NCBI RefSeq assembly: GCF_019802255.1
Contig: NZ_JAHYSS010000002.1
Location: forward strand, 434,001-498,000
Length of the DNA: 64,000 nt
From: Pedobacter polysacchareus
GTDB taxonomy: Bacteria; Bacteroidota; Bacteroidia; Sphingobacteriales; Sphingobacteriaceae
Reading direction: 5' to 3'
Below are positions 51,733-59,950 of this stretch, piece after piece. Made by a program: the position numbers and the translations under genes. How positions within the stretch are numbered: the first letter of the stretch is position 1; every line of letters starts with the position of its first letter. Below the pieces are notes generated by a model, which searched no databases, was not told the DNA's origin, and worked only from the letters and a program-made list of their open reading frames with translations.

Positions 51733-52965
51733 TTATTCCAGTTCAAAAATAGCCTGGATTTCAACAGCGGAATTCATTGGGAGAGAGGAAGCGCCAACAG
51801 TAGCCCTGGTGTGCATTCCACTCTCTCCAAGTATTTCTACGAGAAGATTTGAAGCTTCATTCATTAATAAGGCATGCTTGGTATATCCTGCGGCAGTGTA
51901 AAAGAATCCGGTTAATTGTACCGCTTGTTTCACCTGGTCTAAATTGCCGCCAGCCGCTTGTTTTAACACCGCAAGTACGTTTAAAAGCGTTTGTCGTGTT
52001 GCCAGTTTAGCCTGTTCTTCTGTAACCTCAGTACCCACCATTCCTGGGTGATCTACTTTCCCTGCATTTAAAGCAATCTGGTTAATGAAAACCTGTTTTC
52101 CGGAAATGCGGAAAGGTTTGTAATTTCCAACGGGTGCAGGAGCTTCAGGTAAAGTGATGTTCAATGCTTTCAGACGCGCTTCAATTTTACTCATTTTAGC
52201 TGCTGCAATAGTACTGCTGCCAGGAGCAAGGGTACCAGTAATGGAATGGGGATGGGCACTGTTTTTTGTCTCCTGATAACCTTTAGCGGCTTTCGCCAGG
52301 GCATAGCCTTGAAGTGCTGCCAGGTGTAATTCGCCTGCTGAAGGTCTGGTCACCGCATTTGCACCTGCTAATGAAGTAGTGCCAAATGCCGTATTTCCCT
52401 GTGGGATGGTTTTGTCAATTTCCTGATTTCCCATGATGCCCGTAGGAACGATCAACATGCCATGTACGGCAAGCGTACTCCAGAACGATAAAATCGCAGC
52501 CTCGCGTCCAGCACCACTTCCTGCCGACATAAATACTGTTGCAGGTTTGCCTTCCAGCTTACGGGCTGTCCAGATGCCTACACTCTGGTCCAGAAAATAC
52601 CGCATATCTGCCGACATATTTCCAAAATGAACCGCTGAGCCAAAAGCGATCCCGTCATATTCTGGTAATTCGTCAATCACAGCATATGGAACGTTAGCAA
52701 ATGCTTGTTTATCCTCATTGGCCAAAGGTTTAATTCTTGGCACCTGCTTCAATACCGCAGTTGCACCCGGAAATTTTTCTATGCCGTCAGCCATCGCTTT
52801 GGCCATTTTATAAGATCCACCACTTTCTGTATTGAAAAGTACCAGAACTTTCAGAGCTGAAGATTTTGTGTTCATTTTACGCTGGGCTTTTAATGATACG
52901 ATGCTCAACAGGCATAATCCAACTAACAAACCTGTTTTTACACGTATTGAATTTATAAAATTCAT
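51733..52965 (-). CDS. Exported fusion of WrbA-like flavodoxin and RidA-like domain
   Basis: A 410-residue two-domain protein with an N-terminal signal (VKTGLLVGLCLLSIVSLKAQ). Residues about 38-235 are a WrbA-type flavodoxin-fold quinone oxidoreductase: VLVLFNTESGGSYKMAKAMA (FMN phosphate loop), YDGIAFGSAVHFGNMSADMR and ATVFMSAGSGAGREAAILSF. Residues about 262-410 are a RidA/YjgF-family domain of the Atu1372/SO_1960 subgroup: LPEAPAPVGNYKPFRISGKQ and MHTRATVGASSLPMNSAVEI, which keeps the conserved Arg. Joining an FMN quinone reductase to a RidA domain and exporting it is unusual. The frame is unbroken and neither domain is truncated. Divergent AraC gene probably regulates it. Confidence 0.87.
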   Translation of the reverse strand: MNFINSIRVKTGLLVGLCLLSIVSLKAQRKMNTKSSALKVLVLFNTESGGSYKMAKAMADGIEKFPGATAVLKQVPRIKPLANEDKQAFANVPYAVIDELPEYDGIAFGSAVHFGNMSADMRYFLDQSVGIWTARKLEGKPATVFMSAGSGAGREAAILSFWSTLAVHGMLIVPTGIMGNQEIDKTIPQGNTAFGTTSLAGANAVTRPSAGELHLAALQGYALAKAAKGYQETKNSAHPHSITGTLAPGSSTIAAAKMSKIEARLKALNITLPEAPAPVGNYKPFRISGKQVFINQIALNAGKVDHPGMVGTEVTEEQAKLATRQTLLNVLAVLKQAAGGNLDQVKQAVQLTGFFYTAAGYTKHALLMNEASNLLVEILGESGMHTRATVGASSLPMNSAVEIQAIFELE

Positions 52966-53030
52966 TGAATATTGATTTAAAGATGTAATAAGAGCACAAA
53001 GGTCGCTAAAGCTGCTTGTCTTTAAATGTC

Positions 53031-53038
53031 TATATTTG
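53031..53038 (+). promoter_or_regulatory. -7 promoter element for the AraC gene
   Basis: TATATTTG, an exact TAnnTTTG match, 25 bases before the AraC start; no clear -33 element. Confidence 0.4.
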
Positions 53039-53063
53039 CCAATAACATGTCATTTTACGACAC

Positions 53064-53864
53064 ATGAATAAAGCAAGATTTTGTCATTTAACGGTTGATT
53101 CGGTAAAAAAGGAAGCCTATGTATGGCATGAAGCAGATTGGAAGTTTTCTGACGATTGGCATGCCCATCAAATGGGACAGTTGATTTTTGTAGAAAAGGG
53201 ACTCCAATACCTCCATACGGCAGAAAGAACTTATTTATTGCCTAGTCAGCATTGCGCCTGGATTCCTCCCGGATTGGCCCACCGGACCTCCAGCCCCTTG
53301 AACCAGGTATACCTGCGCTGTATCTTTTTAAATAAAACCAGCGACAGTCCCTTTTTTAAGGAACTGAATATTTTCCATACTTCTAAGGTGCTGCGGGAGA
53401 TGATCCTGTTTACAGAACAATGGTCGAGACTGGAAGAAGAAGAACCCCTGGAACAGGATTTTATAAAGGCCCTGATTGGTATTTTACCACTTACTTTCAA
53501 TGCCGCTTTGCCATTGGTACTTCCGGTACCCAGAGATCCCAGGATTACTAAAATGGTAGATTACCTTGCTGAATGTGTAGATAATGGAGGTGTGATGGTC
53601 AATGAACTCAAAATTCCTGATGTCGCTGCAAAGTTTAACCTCTCTGCAAGAACAATGGAAAGGTTGTTTAAACAGGATATTGGCATCACCGTGGCCGGAT
53701 ACCTCAAATTGTATAAAATGATCAAGGCTGTAGAATTACTTTCTATCTCTGGAGAAACCGTGAAAGGAGTATCGATGAAAGTCGGCTATGATAGCGTATC
53801 TACTTTTAGCAATACCTTTCAGCAGGTATTAGGGCTTCGGCCGCATGAAATGATGGTACCTTAA
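53064..53864 (+). CDS. AraC-family regulator with cupin N-terminus
   Basis: A 266-residue regulator. The N-terminal cupin-like sensor has DDWHAHQMGQLIFVEKGLQY and LLPSQHCAWIPPGLAHRTSS; the C-terminal DNA-binding domain has DVAAKFNLSARTMERLFKQD and GVSMKVGYDSVSTFSNTFQQ. It is divergent from the WrbA-RidA fusion gene with about 100 bases between starts, so that gene is its probable target; the inducer may be a quinone or electrophile, by inference. Confidence 0.9.
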   Translation: MNKARFCHLTVDSVKKEAYVWHEADWKFSDDWHAHQMGQLIFVEKGLQYLHTAERTYLLPSQHCAWIPPGLAHRTSSPLNQVYLRCIFLNKTSDSPFFKELNIFHTSKVLREMILFTEQWSRLEEEEPLEQDFIKALIGILPLTFNAALPLVLPVPRDPRITKMVDYLAECVDNGGVMVNELKIPDVAAKFNLSARTMERLFKQDIGITVAGYLKLYKMIKAVELLSISGETVKGVSMKVGYDSVSTFSNTFQQVLGLRPHEMMVP

Positions 53865-53888
53865 TGGAGCAGATATTTTAAAAAAACA

Positions 53889-53919
53889 AAAGGCTCATCA
53901 GTGTTTGCTGTGAGCCTTT
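53889..53919. terminator. Terminator after the AraC gene
   Basis: AAAGGCTCA (53889-53897) pairs with TGAGCCTTT (53911-53919), with an inner CAG/CTG stem (53899-53901, 53908-53910). A-run before and T-rich start after; acts in both directions. Confidence 0.72.
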
Positions 53920-53961
53920 ATATAAAGGGGGCATTAATAACGTGTGGAAATAAAGGGTAAC

Positions 53962-54378
53962 TTATACTTTGGAAGGATCGTAATGTAATCCCGGCGACAA
54001 CCAGTATAAAAGCACCATTCTGGAATACCTGTAATTGAATGGGGAGAATAAGAATACACCCACCAATAAGATGGCCACATAGTACCACAGGTTCTCATAA
54101 GTTAAGGGCAGGCCTAAAACATACGCTGCAACACTTATAGAGATCATTTGTGCTACGTTCATCGCATAACTCACAAACATCGCTACATAGAAATAGCCAG
54201 GTTCGCGCTCAAATTTTAAACCGCAGTGTGGGCAGAATTCATTCATTTTCTGTACTTTGAAACCGTAGGTAGCGCCTGTGAAAACATTACCTGTACGACA
54301 TCTCGGGCATTTAGAATGGGTGATACCATACCATTGGGAAACATGCGGTGTGTGATTTAACTGGTCCGTACTGCTCAT
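53962..54378 (-). CDS. DUF983 zinc-ribbon membrane protein
   Basis: A 138-residue protein with an N-terminal zinc ribbon (SKCPRCRTGNVF and NEFCPHCGLKFEREPGYFYV) and two membrane segments (AMNVAQMISISVAAYVLGLP, LWYYVAILLVGVFLFSPFNY). This is the DUF983 family, of unknown function. It starts 10 bases after the stop of the AraC gene upstream and is probably co-transcribed with it. Confidence 0.87.
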   Translation of the reverse strand: MSSTDQLNHTPHVSQWYGITHSKCPRCRTGNVFTGATYGFKVQKMNEFCPHCGLKFEREPGYFYVAMFVSYAMNVAQMISISVAAYVLGLPLTYENLWYYVAILLVGVFLFSPFNYRYSRMVLLYWLSPGLHYDPSKV

Positions 54379-54388
54379 ATCTTGTGTT

Positions 54389-55258
54389 TTATTTATCTTG
54401 TTTTCTAAATTTATCTGGGGTTGAACCCACGTGTTTTTTAAAGAATTTTATGAAGTAAGAGGGGTCACTAAAAGCGAGCTTATCTGATATTTCAGCAATG
54501 GAAAGCTCCATATTAATCAGTAAACGCTTAGCTTCTAAAATCACCCGATCCCGGATGAGCTGACCTGCAGAGATGCCCAAAAGATCATTGCATAGTGCAT
54601 TCAGATGATTTGGAGTGATGTATAACAGCGCTGCATATTGTTTAGGAAACCTCAATTCTATAAAATTAGTTTCAATTAATCTTTTAAAACTCTTCAGCAG
54701 CGTCTGGTTGTAGGAATTGGTTTGTGGCTGCTGTTTCAAACTCAATCCTCTCGATACCTGAATAAAAATATTCAGCATCAAAAGCCTTACCAGATCGGCA
54801 TCAAATGGCCTGGCTTCTTTTCCTTCATGCAGGATCTCTTCAAAAAGGGAAACCACTTTTTCCATCGTCAATTCTGGCAGTACCAATACTGCATCACCGG
54901 AATGCTCGTCAAAGAAGCTGAAATTCTCCAGGTATAGCGGATTGTATAAAAACGACTTGAAGTAATTTTCAGAGAAATTGATGATATATCCTTCCACTTC
55001 CGATTCAAAAGCCCAGCTGTGCACCTGTCCTGGAGTCATAAAATAAATCATGCCCGGTAGTACAGGGTAATTTTTAAAATCAATCGTCTGATTGCCGCTT
55101 CCTTTTGTGAAGCAAACCATGTGGTAAAAGGAGTGCCGATGTGCCGAATGTAAGTGTAAGTACTGCTTAGAATAATGGCCAAACCTGCTGACTAGGATAC
55201 CCGCATTTTTGTATTCTTCAAAAGTACTGATGTCATAAACAGGGATGTCATTCTTCAT
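54389..55258 (-). CDS. AraC-family regulator
   Basis: A 289-residue regulator. The cupin-type N-terminus has LHLHSAHRHSFYHMVCFTKG and LPGMIYFMTPGQVHSWAFES; the C-terminal DNA-binding domain has AALLYITPNHLNALCNDLLG and IAEISDKLAFSDPSYFIKFF. ATG at complement 55258 (MKNDIPVYDIS) is preferred; the in-frame codon two residues upstream is TTG. No obvious target gene apart from the DUF983 gene behind it. Confidence 0.9.
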   Translation of the reverse strand: MKNDIPVYDISTFEEYKNAGILVSRFGHYSKQYLHLHSAHRHSFYHMVCFTKGSGNQTIDFKNYPVLPGMIYFMTPGQVHSWAFESEVEGYIINFSENYFKSFLYNPLYLENFSFFDEHSGDAVLVLPELTMEKVVSLFEEILHEGKEARPFDADLVRLLMLNIFIQVSRGLSLKQQPQTNSYNQTLLKSFKRLIETNFIELRFPKQYAALLYITPNHLNALCNDLLGISAGQLIRDRVILEAKRLLINMELSIAEISDKLAFSDPSYFIKFFKKHVGSTPDKFRKQDK

Positions 55259-55362
55259 ATACAAAGATACTGCTTCAGCTGGATTTTTAAGCGGTACTAA
55301 TTCTTCATAAAATGGTACTTTTTACTGATTGTAATGTGGCGTTTTATCGGATATTGCCCAAA

Positions 55363-55809
55363 TTAGCCTTTTAGGTCTGCTGGCTGTGGTATTTTTGAAT
55401 CAGTAGTACTTTTTTTAAAGACCCAGTATTTTTGCAGGGTATAATTAAAGCCCAGCGATACAAGGATGTCTACCATGATCCTGGTTATTTTATAATCCAG
55501 GCGCAATAGATTACTGAAAAGATAAGTTCCTGAAGATTTCAGGAGAATACTTCCGGCAACTACAAATACGAATTTGACCAGTTGATTGCCTACAGGTAAT
55601 TGCGTGGATTTATTTGCATTAAAGGTCCAGTAGCGGTTAATGGAAAAATTAACGATGGCGCCGATGACGCCCCCAATAGCGATGGAAATGGTATAATGAA
55701 TGTGCAGGAATTCTGTACAGGCGATCATGATCAGGTAGTCGATAATACCACCTGAGAAAGCGGAAACCTGTGCCTTTGCAAAAACGTATACAGATTTCTT
55801 AATGCTCAT
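55363..55809 (-). CDS. GtrA-family membrane protein
   Basis: A 148-residue protein with four membrane segments, of the GtrA type: AFSGGIIDYLIMIACTEFLH, IAIGGVIGAIVNFSINRYWTF and FNYTLQKYWVFKKS, the last two being the family signature. GtrA proteins take part in flipping or handling lipid-linked sugars for cell-surface polysaccharide. It overlaps the stop codon of the upstream phosphatidyltransferase gene by one base (TAATG), so the two are translationally coupled and probably act on the same lipid. Confidence 0.9.
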   Translation of the reverse strand: MSIKKSVYVFAKAQVSAFSGGIIDYLIMIACTEFLHIHYTISIAIGGVIGAIVNFSINRYWTFNANKSTQLPVGNQLVKFVFVVAGSILLKSSGTYLFSNLLRLDYKITRIMVDILVSLGFNYTLQKYWVFKKSTTDSKIPQPADLKG

Positions 55810-56537
55810 TAACGCGCCTTTTGTTGTTTTGCTTCACGCTCTGCATTGTCCCTGATGTCGCCCAGTTTCAATAGTTTCCTGGTATCCAGGAAATTGATAA
55901 TGAATAATACCAAGCAGATTCCAGTAGCAAAATATTCAATTAAATGACCAAAAATAACTTCTAAAATAATGATGATGGCAAGAATAATCCTGATCTCAGT
56001 AGGACCAACAATCCCTGCATCAATGCTGTAAATGTCAGTAATTTTATAACGCAACTGAGAAATGATCATCGCCCAGCCATATAAGGCTACAAATATAAAG
56101 GCAATTAGTTCATACTCATTTCGGGCATAAACCAGGTAGCCTAAGCCAATCAGAACGGTACTCATCCAGTCCATAATGATGTCTAATGAAAAACCATACC
56201 ATTTACGGGGTGTGTTTCTATAATAAGCCATTCTTCCATCCAGGGAATCACCAAACCAGTTGATCGCTAAACCTAAGGGGCCTAATAATAGATAGTCTCT
56301 GCTGATGTAAGTACCCATGATAAAGCCTAATAGTACAATTACAGAACCGGTAGTACCGATAAATGTCAGCATGTCTGAACTGATGAAACTAGGAATGCGT
56401 TTTACCAGCCAGGAAATCGTGCTTTGCTCTATGCCGCTTAAAATATTGGTTCTTTTTCTATCCTGGAATATTCTTTTTAAAATGCTGTTGTCGCCAGTTA
56501 CTTGATGCGCCTCTACTCTCAATTTATTTTCTTCCAT
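55809..56537 (-). CDS. CDP-alcohol phosphatidyltransferase family protein
   Basis: A 242-residue inner-membrane enzyme. The catalytic motif is present as GDSLDGRMAYYRNTP followed by KWYGFSLDIIMDW, that is D-x2-D-G-x2-A-[Y]-x9-G-x3-D-x3-D: all four Asp are there, but the usual Arg after Ala is Tyr. Six or so membrane segments follow the N-terminal 40 cytoplasmic residues. The family joins a CDP-activated lipid or alcohol to an alcohol acceptor. Which phospholipid it makes is unknown; coupling with GtrA hints at a lipid used in glycan assembly. Confidence 0.85.
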   Translation of the reverse strand: MEENKLRVEAHQVTGDNSILKRIFQDRKRTNILSGIEQSTISWLVKRIPSFISSDMLTFIGTTGSVIVLLGFIMGTYISRDYLLLGPLGLAINWFGDSLDGRMAYYRNTPRKWYGFSLDIIMDWMSTVLIGLGYLVYARNEYELIAFIFVALYGWAMIISQLRYKITDIYSIDAGIVGPTEIRIILAIIIILEVIFGHLIEYFATGICLVLFIINFLDTRKLLKLGDIRDNAEREAKQQKAR

Positions 56538-56943
56538 TCAGGTTGTGTAATTATACTCTTATAGAATATGCTGCAAAAATATGGAATTGAAACTTCAAAT
56601 GAAGGGAAATTCCGTTATTTATTAGCTTTAATTAGCATTTATATGACCGAAATTCAAAAATTAATAATTTATTTAAAAAAGACTATTGAATTAGTAGACT
56701 TTATTACATCTTTGCTGATAGTAAAGTTCATTCATTTATTTACTTATCCAGAAAGACTGAGGGAAAGGCCCTGTGATGTCTTAGCAACCTGTTATTTTAA
56801 TAAGGTGCTAATTCCTGTCCGCCATTTGGCGGAAGAGATAAGTTGTTAGAAAACCTGTAGTTGGATTTTCTGGTAAACTCATCCATGCCTTATTCTTGTA
56901 AACTGATTAAGTAGATTTTCTTAAATCTATTAAAGCAATTCAC
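56538..56943 (+). other. Leader region of the cysteine desulfurase gene
   Basis: 406 bases without a real gene. It contains the SAM-I riboswitch (56742-56843) and, after it, two weak hairpins: AGAAAACC (56848-56855) with GGATTTTCT (56863-56871), and TAGATTT (56912-56918) with AAATCTA (56923-56929), which may form the expression platform. An ORF across 56568-56849 is judged spurious. Confidence 0.7.
56742..56843 (+). ncRNA. SAM-I (S-box) riboswitch
   Basis: The conserved core is complete. P1 is ACTTATC (56742-56748) with GATAAGT (56837-56843). P2 contains GACTGAGGGAAAGGCCC with its closing GTCTT, then the invariant GCAACC, a P3 closed by ACC/GGT around a short AT stem, the invariant GGTGCTAATTCC, and P4 CCGCC/GGCGG. 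S-adenosylmethionine binding normally shuts off downstream expression. The next gene, 100 bases on, is a cysteine desulfurase, an unusual target for this class. Confidence 0.95.
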
Positions 56944-58113
56944 ATGAGAATTTATTTAGACAACGCCGCAACCACACCTTTAAACAGAGAAGTTTTCCTG
57001 GCAATGGAGCCCTATTTTTTTGAAAACTTTGGGAATCCATCTTCTTCGCATCACCATGGCAGGGGAGCGAAAGTAGCCATTGCGCATGCCCGTGGCATTA
57101 TCGCAGACCTGCTCAATAGCAGTCCAGACCAGATTGTGTTTACTTCGGGTGGTTCAGAAGCGGATAACACTGCGATCCTTTCCGGGATTCGTAGCAATGG
57201 CATCCGACTTGCTATCACTTCTGCTTTTGAGCACCATGCCGTATTGCATACTTTGCAGGCCTTAGAGAAAAACGGAGAAATTAACCTGGTTTATCTTCAG
57301 CATGATGCAGCAGGCAATATTTCCCTGCCTCATCTGGAAAAATTACTGAGTACCAATGAAAAGGCATTTGTTTCCTTAATGCATGGAAATAATGAGATCG
57401 GAAACCTAAATGATATTTCGGAAATCGGAGCATGCTGTAAAAGATATGGCGCAGTTTTTCATTCGGATACTGTGCAGTCTATGGGGCAGTACCGTTACGA
57501 TACCCCCGATTTGAAGGCAGATTTTCTGGTGGGGTCTGCACATAAATTCCATGGCCCGAAAGGCGTTGGCTTTTTATACAGAAGTACCAAACAGACGCTT
57601 TATCCTTTGATTAACGGGGGTGCTCAGGAGCAAAAGCAACGGGCAGGTACAGAAAATGTGACCGGCATTGTTGGATTGGCAAAAGCATTGGAAATCAGTT
57701 ATAGAAACCGGGATGTTGCTCAGCGGCATTTGATCCAATTAAAAGAACGCCTGATCTATAAACTAAAAGAAAGGGTTGCTGAAGTAACTTTTAATGGGAA
57801 CTCTGCAAATACAGCGCTCAGTTTAAATAGTGTGTTGAGTGTTTCTTTGCCTGATCCGCAGAATGGAATTGACCTTTTAAGTTACCTGGATCAACAGCAG
57901 ATTTCAGTTTCTGGCGGCAGTGCCTGTAATAGTCATTCTGGTGCAGGTTCTCATGTACTTACCGCTTTGGGACCTCAGTTTGGCAGATCAACAGTTCGTT
58001 TTTCTTTTAGCCGGTACAATACCGAAGAAGAGATTGATTATGCCGTGGAAAAACTGGCGAAATGTTATGTGGGAACGGGAAAAGGGGTTTTTACAGAAGA
58101 GTTTTCGCTCTAG
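56944..58113 (+). CDS. Cysteine desulfurase (NifS/IscS type)
   Basis: A 389-residue PLP enzyme. MRIYLDNAATTPLNREVFLA is the family start; FTSGGSEADNTAIL and AFEHHAVLHTL carry cofactor contacts; the PLP Lys is in VGSAHKFHGPKGVGFLY; the active-site Cys is in SGGSACNSHSGAGSHVL; the C-terminal end is STVRFSFSRYNTEEEIDYAV. It removes sulfur from cysteine as persulfide, for Fe-S clusters or thio-cofactors. No iscU, sufE or tRNA-modification gene is adjacent. The SAM-I riboswitch upstream ties it to methionine/SAM status rather than to Fe-S need. Confidence 0.92.
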   Translation: MRIYLDNAATTPLNREVFLAMEPYFFENFGNPSSSHHHGRGAKVAIAHARGIIADLLNSSPDQIVFTSGGSEADNTAILSGIRSNGIRLAITSAFEHHAVLHTLQALEKNGEINLVYLQHDAAGNISLPHLEKLLSTNEKAFVSLMHGNNEIGNLNDISEIGACCKRYGAVFHSDTVQSMGQYRYDTPDLKADFLVGSAHKFHGPKGVGFLYRSTKQTLYPLINGGAQEQKQRAGTENVTGIVGLAKALEISYRNRDVAQRHLIQLKERLIYKLKERVAEVTFNGNSANTALSLNSVLSVSLPDPQNGIDLLSYLDQQQISVSGGSACNSHSGAGSHVLTALGPQFGRSTVRFSFSRYNTEEEIDYAVEKLAKCYVGTGKGVFTEEFSL

Positions 58114-58165
58114 ACTGTATTTACGTATAGGCCTTAGATTGTATTTGCCTATAGATTGTACTTAG
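58112..58165 (+). repeat. Imperfect short tandem repeats
   Basis: Three degenerate copies of a unit like TAGATTGTATTTGCCTA, beginning at the cysteine desulfurase stop codon (about 58110, 58135 and 58151). No function seen. Confidence 0.45.
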
Positions 58166-58210
58166 CAAACCTGCATCGGATGATCTGTTTTGATACTATG
58201 CAGGTTTGCT
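58164..58210. terminator. Terminator-like hairpin between convergent genes
   Basis: AGCAAACCTGCAT (58164-58176) pairs perfectly with ATGCAGGTTTGCT (58198-58210) around a 21-base loop. No long T-run, but its position between two convergent genes suits termination. Confidence 0.7.
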
Positions 58211-58247
58211 GATTATAAATATGCTTGATTGGCTGAATAAACTGATG

Positions 58248-59438
58248 TTATCTTCTCGTTTTCTTCAATTCGATGACGGTTATTTCCGGCCAGATGCCCA
58301 CTCTTCCTGAAAAACCAAGGAAGCCAAAACCCCTGTTGATATTCAGATACCTGCCATTTGCACTGGTAACACCAGCCCAATGTGCATAGCGGTATTTTAC
58401 AGGACTCCATTTGATGCCAAAGGCTTCGATTCCAAATTGCATCCCATGGGTATGACCAGATAGGGTCAATTGTATTTTTGAAGGCCAGTTTTTCACTTCA
58501 GATTCCCAATGGGTAGGATCATGAGAGAGCAAAACCTTAAAATCATCCGGGTTTACGTTTTGCAATGCTTTTTTCAGATCGCCGCGCTCCCCAAAGCCAA
58601 TCCCCCAGTTTTCTACTCCTGCAAGGATGATATGCTGTCCATTTTTTTCAATCCGTACATGTTCATCTAACAGCAGTCTGTAGCCCATTTCGGCATGGTG
58701 CTTTTTTAGACTTTGTAAATTAGTCTGTTTCTCTGTATCGTTTTCCCATTTGATGTAATCTCCATAATCATGGTTTCCGAGAATAGAAAATTGACCATGA
58801 GGTGCTTTCACCTGTGAAAAGTGCCCCATCCAGGGTACGATTTCCTCTGCTTTGTTGTTCACCAGGTCTCCGGTAAACACAAAAAGATCGGATTTTTGTG
58901 CTTTGATCAAGTCGATGCCCCTTTGTACTGCTTTCGCGTTTTTAAAGCTGCCTGCATGTACATCGGAAATCTGTGTGATGCGAAAGCCGTTAAATTGTTC
59001 CGGCAGTTCGTCGAAGAATAAAGTATGTTTGATCACGCGGTAAGCGTATTTACCTTTAATAATACCATATAAGAAAATCAATACGGTGATGACAAATAAA
59101 GCCAATCCGAATTCTACCCAGTACACGCTTCTTGTACCACCGGTAATCACCCGGTAACCGTCGCCAAGAATTAAAATAACCACAAAGACAAGCTCACTGG
59201 TGATCAAGACTAAGAAAGTATGGGTAGTGATCTTGAAAAAGATATCCATGCCATTGTCGCGCATGCGCTGAATGGAATAGGTAAGGGAGGCCAGAATGAA
59301 AATGAGGAAGCCCCAGAACACCGGACTCAGCCAACTGCTGTTTGTTAAAGTTTCAATGCCAGAAAGGACATACCAGTTGAGTAAAAATACAAAAGTGGCG
59401 ATAATGGCGAAAGGTAAAAGGTTGATTTTTCTTTTCAT
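58248..59438 (-). CDS. Membrane-anchored metallophosphoesterase (YkuE-like)
   Basis: A 396-residue protein. Four membrane segments fill about the first 135 residues (LLPFAIIATFVFLLNWYVLS, VFWGFLIFILASLTYSI, FLVLITSELVFVVILILG, FGLALFVITVLIFLYGI). The phosphoesterase core follows with ITQISDVHAGSF, FTGDLVNN, ILGNHDYGDY, LLSHDPTHW and LSGHTHGMQFG. It may hydrolyse lipid-linked or nucleotide phosphates at the membrane. ATG at complement 59438 (MKRKINLLPF) is chosen over an in-frame TTG at 59498. Monocistronic. Confidence 0.87.
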   Translation of the reverse strand: MKRKINLLPFAIIATFVFLLNWYVLSGIETLTNSSWLSPVFWGFLIFILASLTYSIQRMRDNGMDIFFKITTHTFLVLITSELVFVVILILGDGYRVITGGTRSVYWVEFGLALFVITVLIFLYGIIKGKYAYRVIKHTLFFDELPEQFNGFRITQISDVHAGSFKNAKAVQRGIDLIKAQKSDLFVFTGDLVNNKAEEIVPWMGHFSQVKAPHGQFSILGNHDYGDYIKWENDTEKQTNLQSLKKHHAEMGYRLLLDEHVRIEKNGQHIILAGVENWGIGFGERGDLKKALQNVNPDDFKVLLSHDPTHWESEVKNWPSKIQLTLSGHTHGMQFGIEAFGIKWSPVKYRYAHWAGVTSANGRYLNINRGFGFLGFSGRVGIWPEITVIELKKTRR

Positions 59439-59811
59439 AAAAGACTTAGTATTATAAAAGTAAGTGTTCAGATGAGATTTTGTTTTGATCCTGATCAATT
59501 TGACAATTTGCCGATGATTAAGTATGGAGAGGAATCCTGGAAAGGTTTGGTCGGGAATCAGCGCAATAGGAATCTGTCGCAGGGATTAGATATAGTGAAC
59601 AAATGATTCCGGACAGGTTTCGTATAATTCCAGATCAGTACTTAAAGGCTAAGGAATTGAATAAAAACTACTAGGCTTAATTCGCTTGTAATCAACGTTA
59701 TTGGTTTTATTGCAATTAATTCCATAGAATTGGTAGTAAATTAATACATTGAAATACAGTGAGTTATAAATATTTTACCAATCTAATGTACTACTAAACC
59801 TATATACTTTA

Positions 59812-59819
59812 TATATTTG
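59812..59819 (+). promoter_or_regulatory. -7 promoter element of the sulfite reductase operon
   Basis: TATATTTG is an exact TAnnTTTG match. Transcription would start about 59824-59826, right at the leader ORF start codon. No clear TTTG is found at the -33 position, so an activator may be needed. Confidence 0.5.
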
Positions 59820-59823
59820 CTTT

Positions 59824-59880
59824 ATGAACCAAACAGTTTACAACGGAAATCTAATGTTAACTCACTGCATGTGTGGGTAA
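59824..59880 (+). CDS. Leader peptide MNQTVYNGNLMLTHCMCG (18 codons), putative Cys-sensing
   Basis: A short ORF from ATG 59824 to TAA 59878. Its last codons are His-Cys-Met-Cys-Gly (TGC 59866-59868, TGT 59872-59874), so two of the last four codons before the stop are Cys with a Met between. Two internal ATG codons, 59854 and 59869, could also serve as start. It lies 31 bases before a U-tailed terminator and 90 bases before the sulfite reductase gene. This is what a ribosome-mediated attenuator for cysteine supply would look like. No Shine-Dalgarno; the mRNA would be almost leaderless. Translation is inferred, not shown. Confidence 0.6.
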   Translation: MNQTVYNGNLMLTHCMCG

Positions 59881-59887
59881 TGATTTC

Positions 59888-59926
59888 GGCTGTAAAGAGT
59901 AAAAATATTTAAAAGCTTCTTCAGTC
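59888..59926 (+). promoter_or_regulatory. Possible antiterminator pairing
   Basis: GGCTG (59888-59892) plus AAAGAG (59894-59899) can pair with CTTCTTCAGTC (59916-59926) with one bulge and one mismatch. The second element overlaps the left arm of the terminator (59911-59922), so the two structures exclude each other. The first element begins 8 bases after the leader ORF stop, where a stalled or terminating ribosome would influence it. Confidence 0.45.
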
Positions 59927-59950
59927 TCCCCGACAGAAGAAGCTTTTTTC
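59911..59950 (+). terminator. Intrinsic terminator in the sulfite reductase leader (attenuator)
   Basis: AAAAGCTTCTTC (59911-59922) pairs perfectly with GAAGAAGCTTTT (59936-59947), followed by TT. It ends 20 bases before the sulfite reductase ATG, so transcripts from the upstream promoter must pass it to express the operon. Confidence 0.9.

Noticed and set aside
56568..56849. Plus-strand ORF of 93 codons before the cysteine desulfurase
   Set aside because: Its second half is the SAM-I riboswitch, whose conserved bases explain the sequence; the predicted protein has no recognisable character.
59439..59498. TTG start for the membrane phosphoesterase
   Set aside because: The extra 20 residues are hydrophilic and precede a typical membrane start at ATG 59438.
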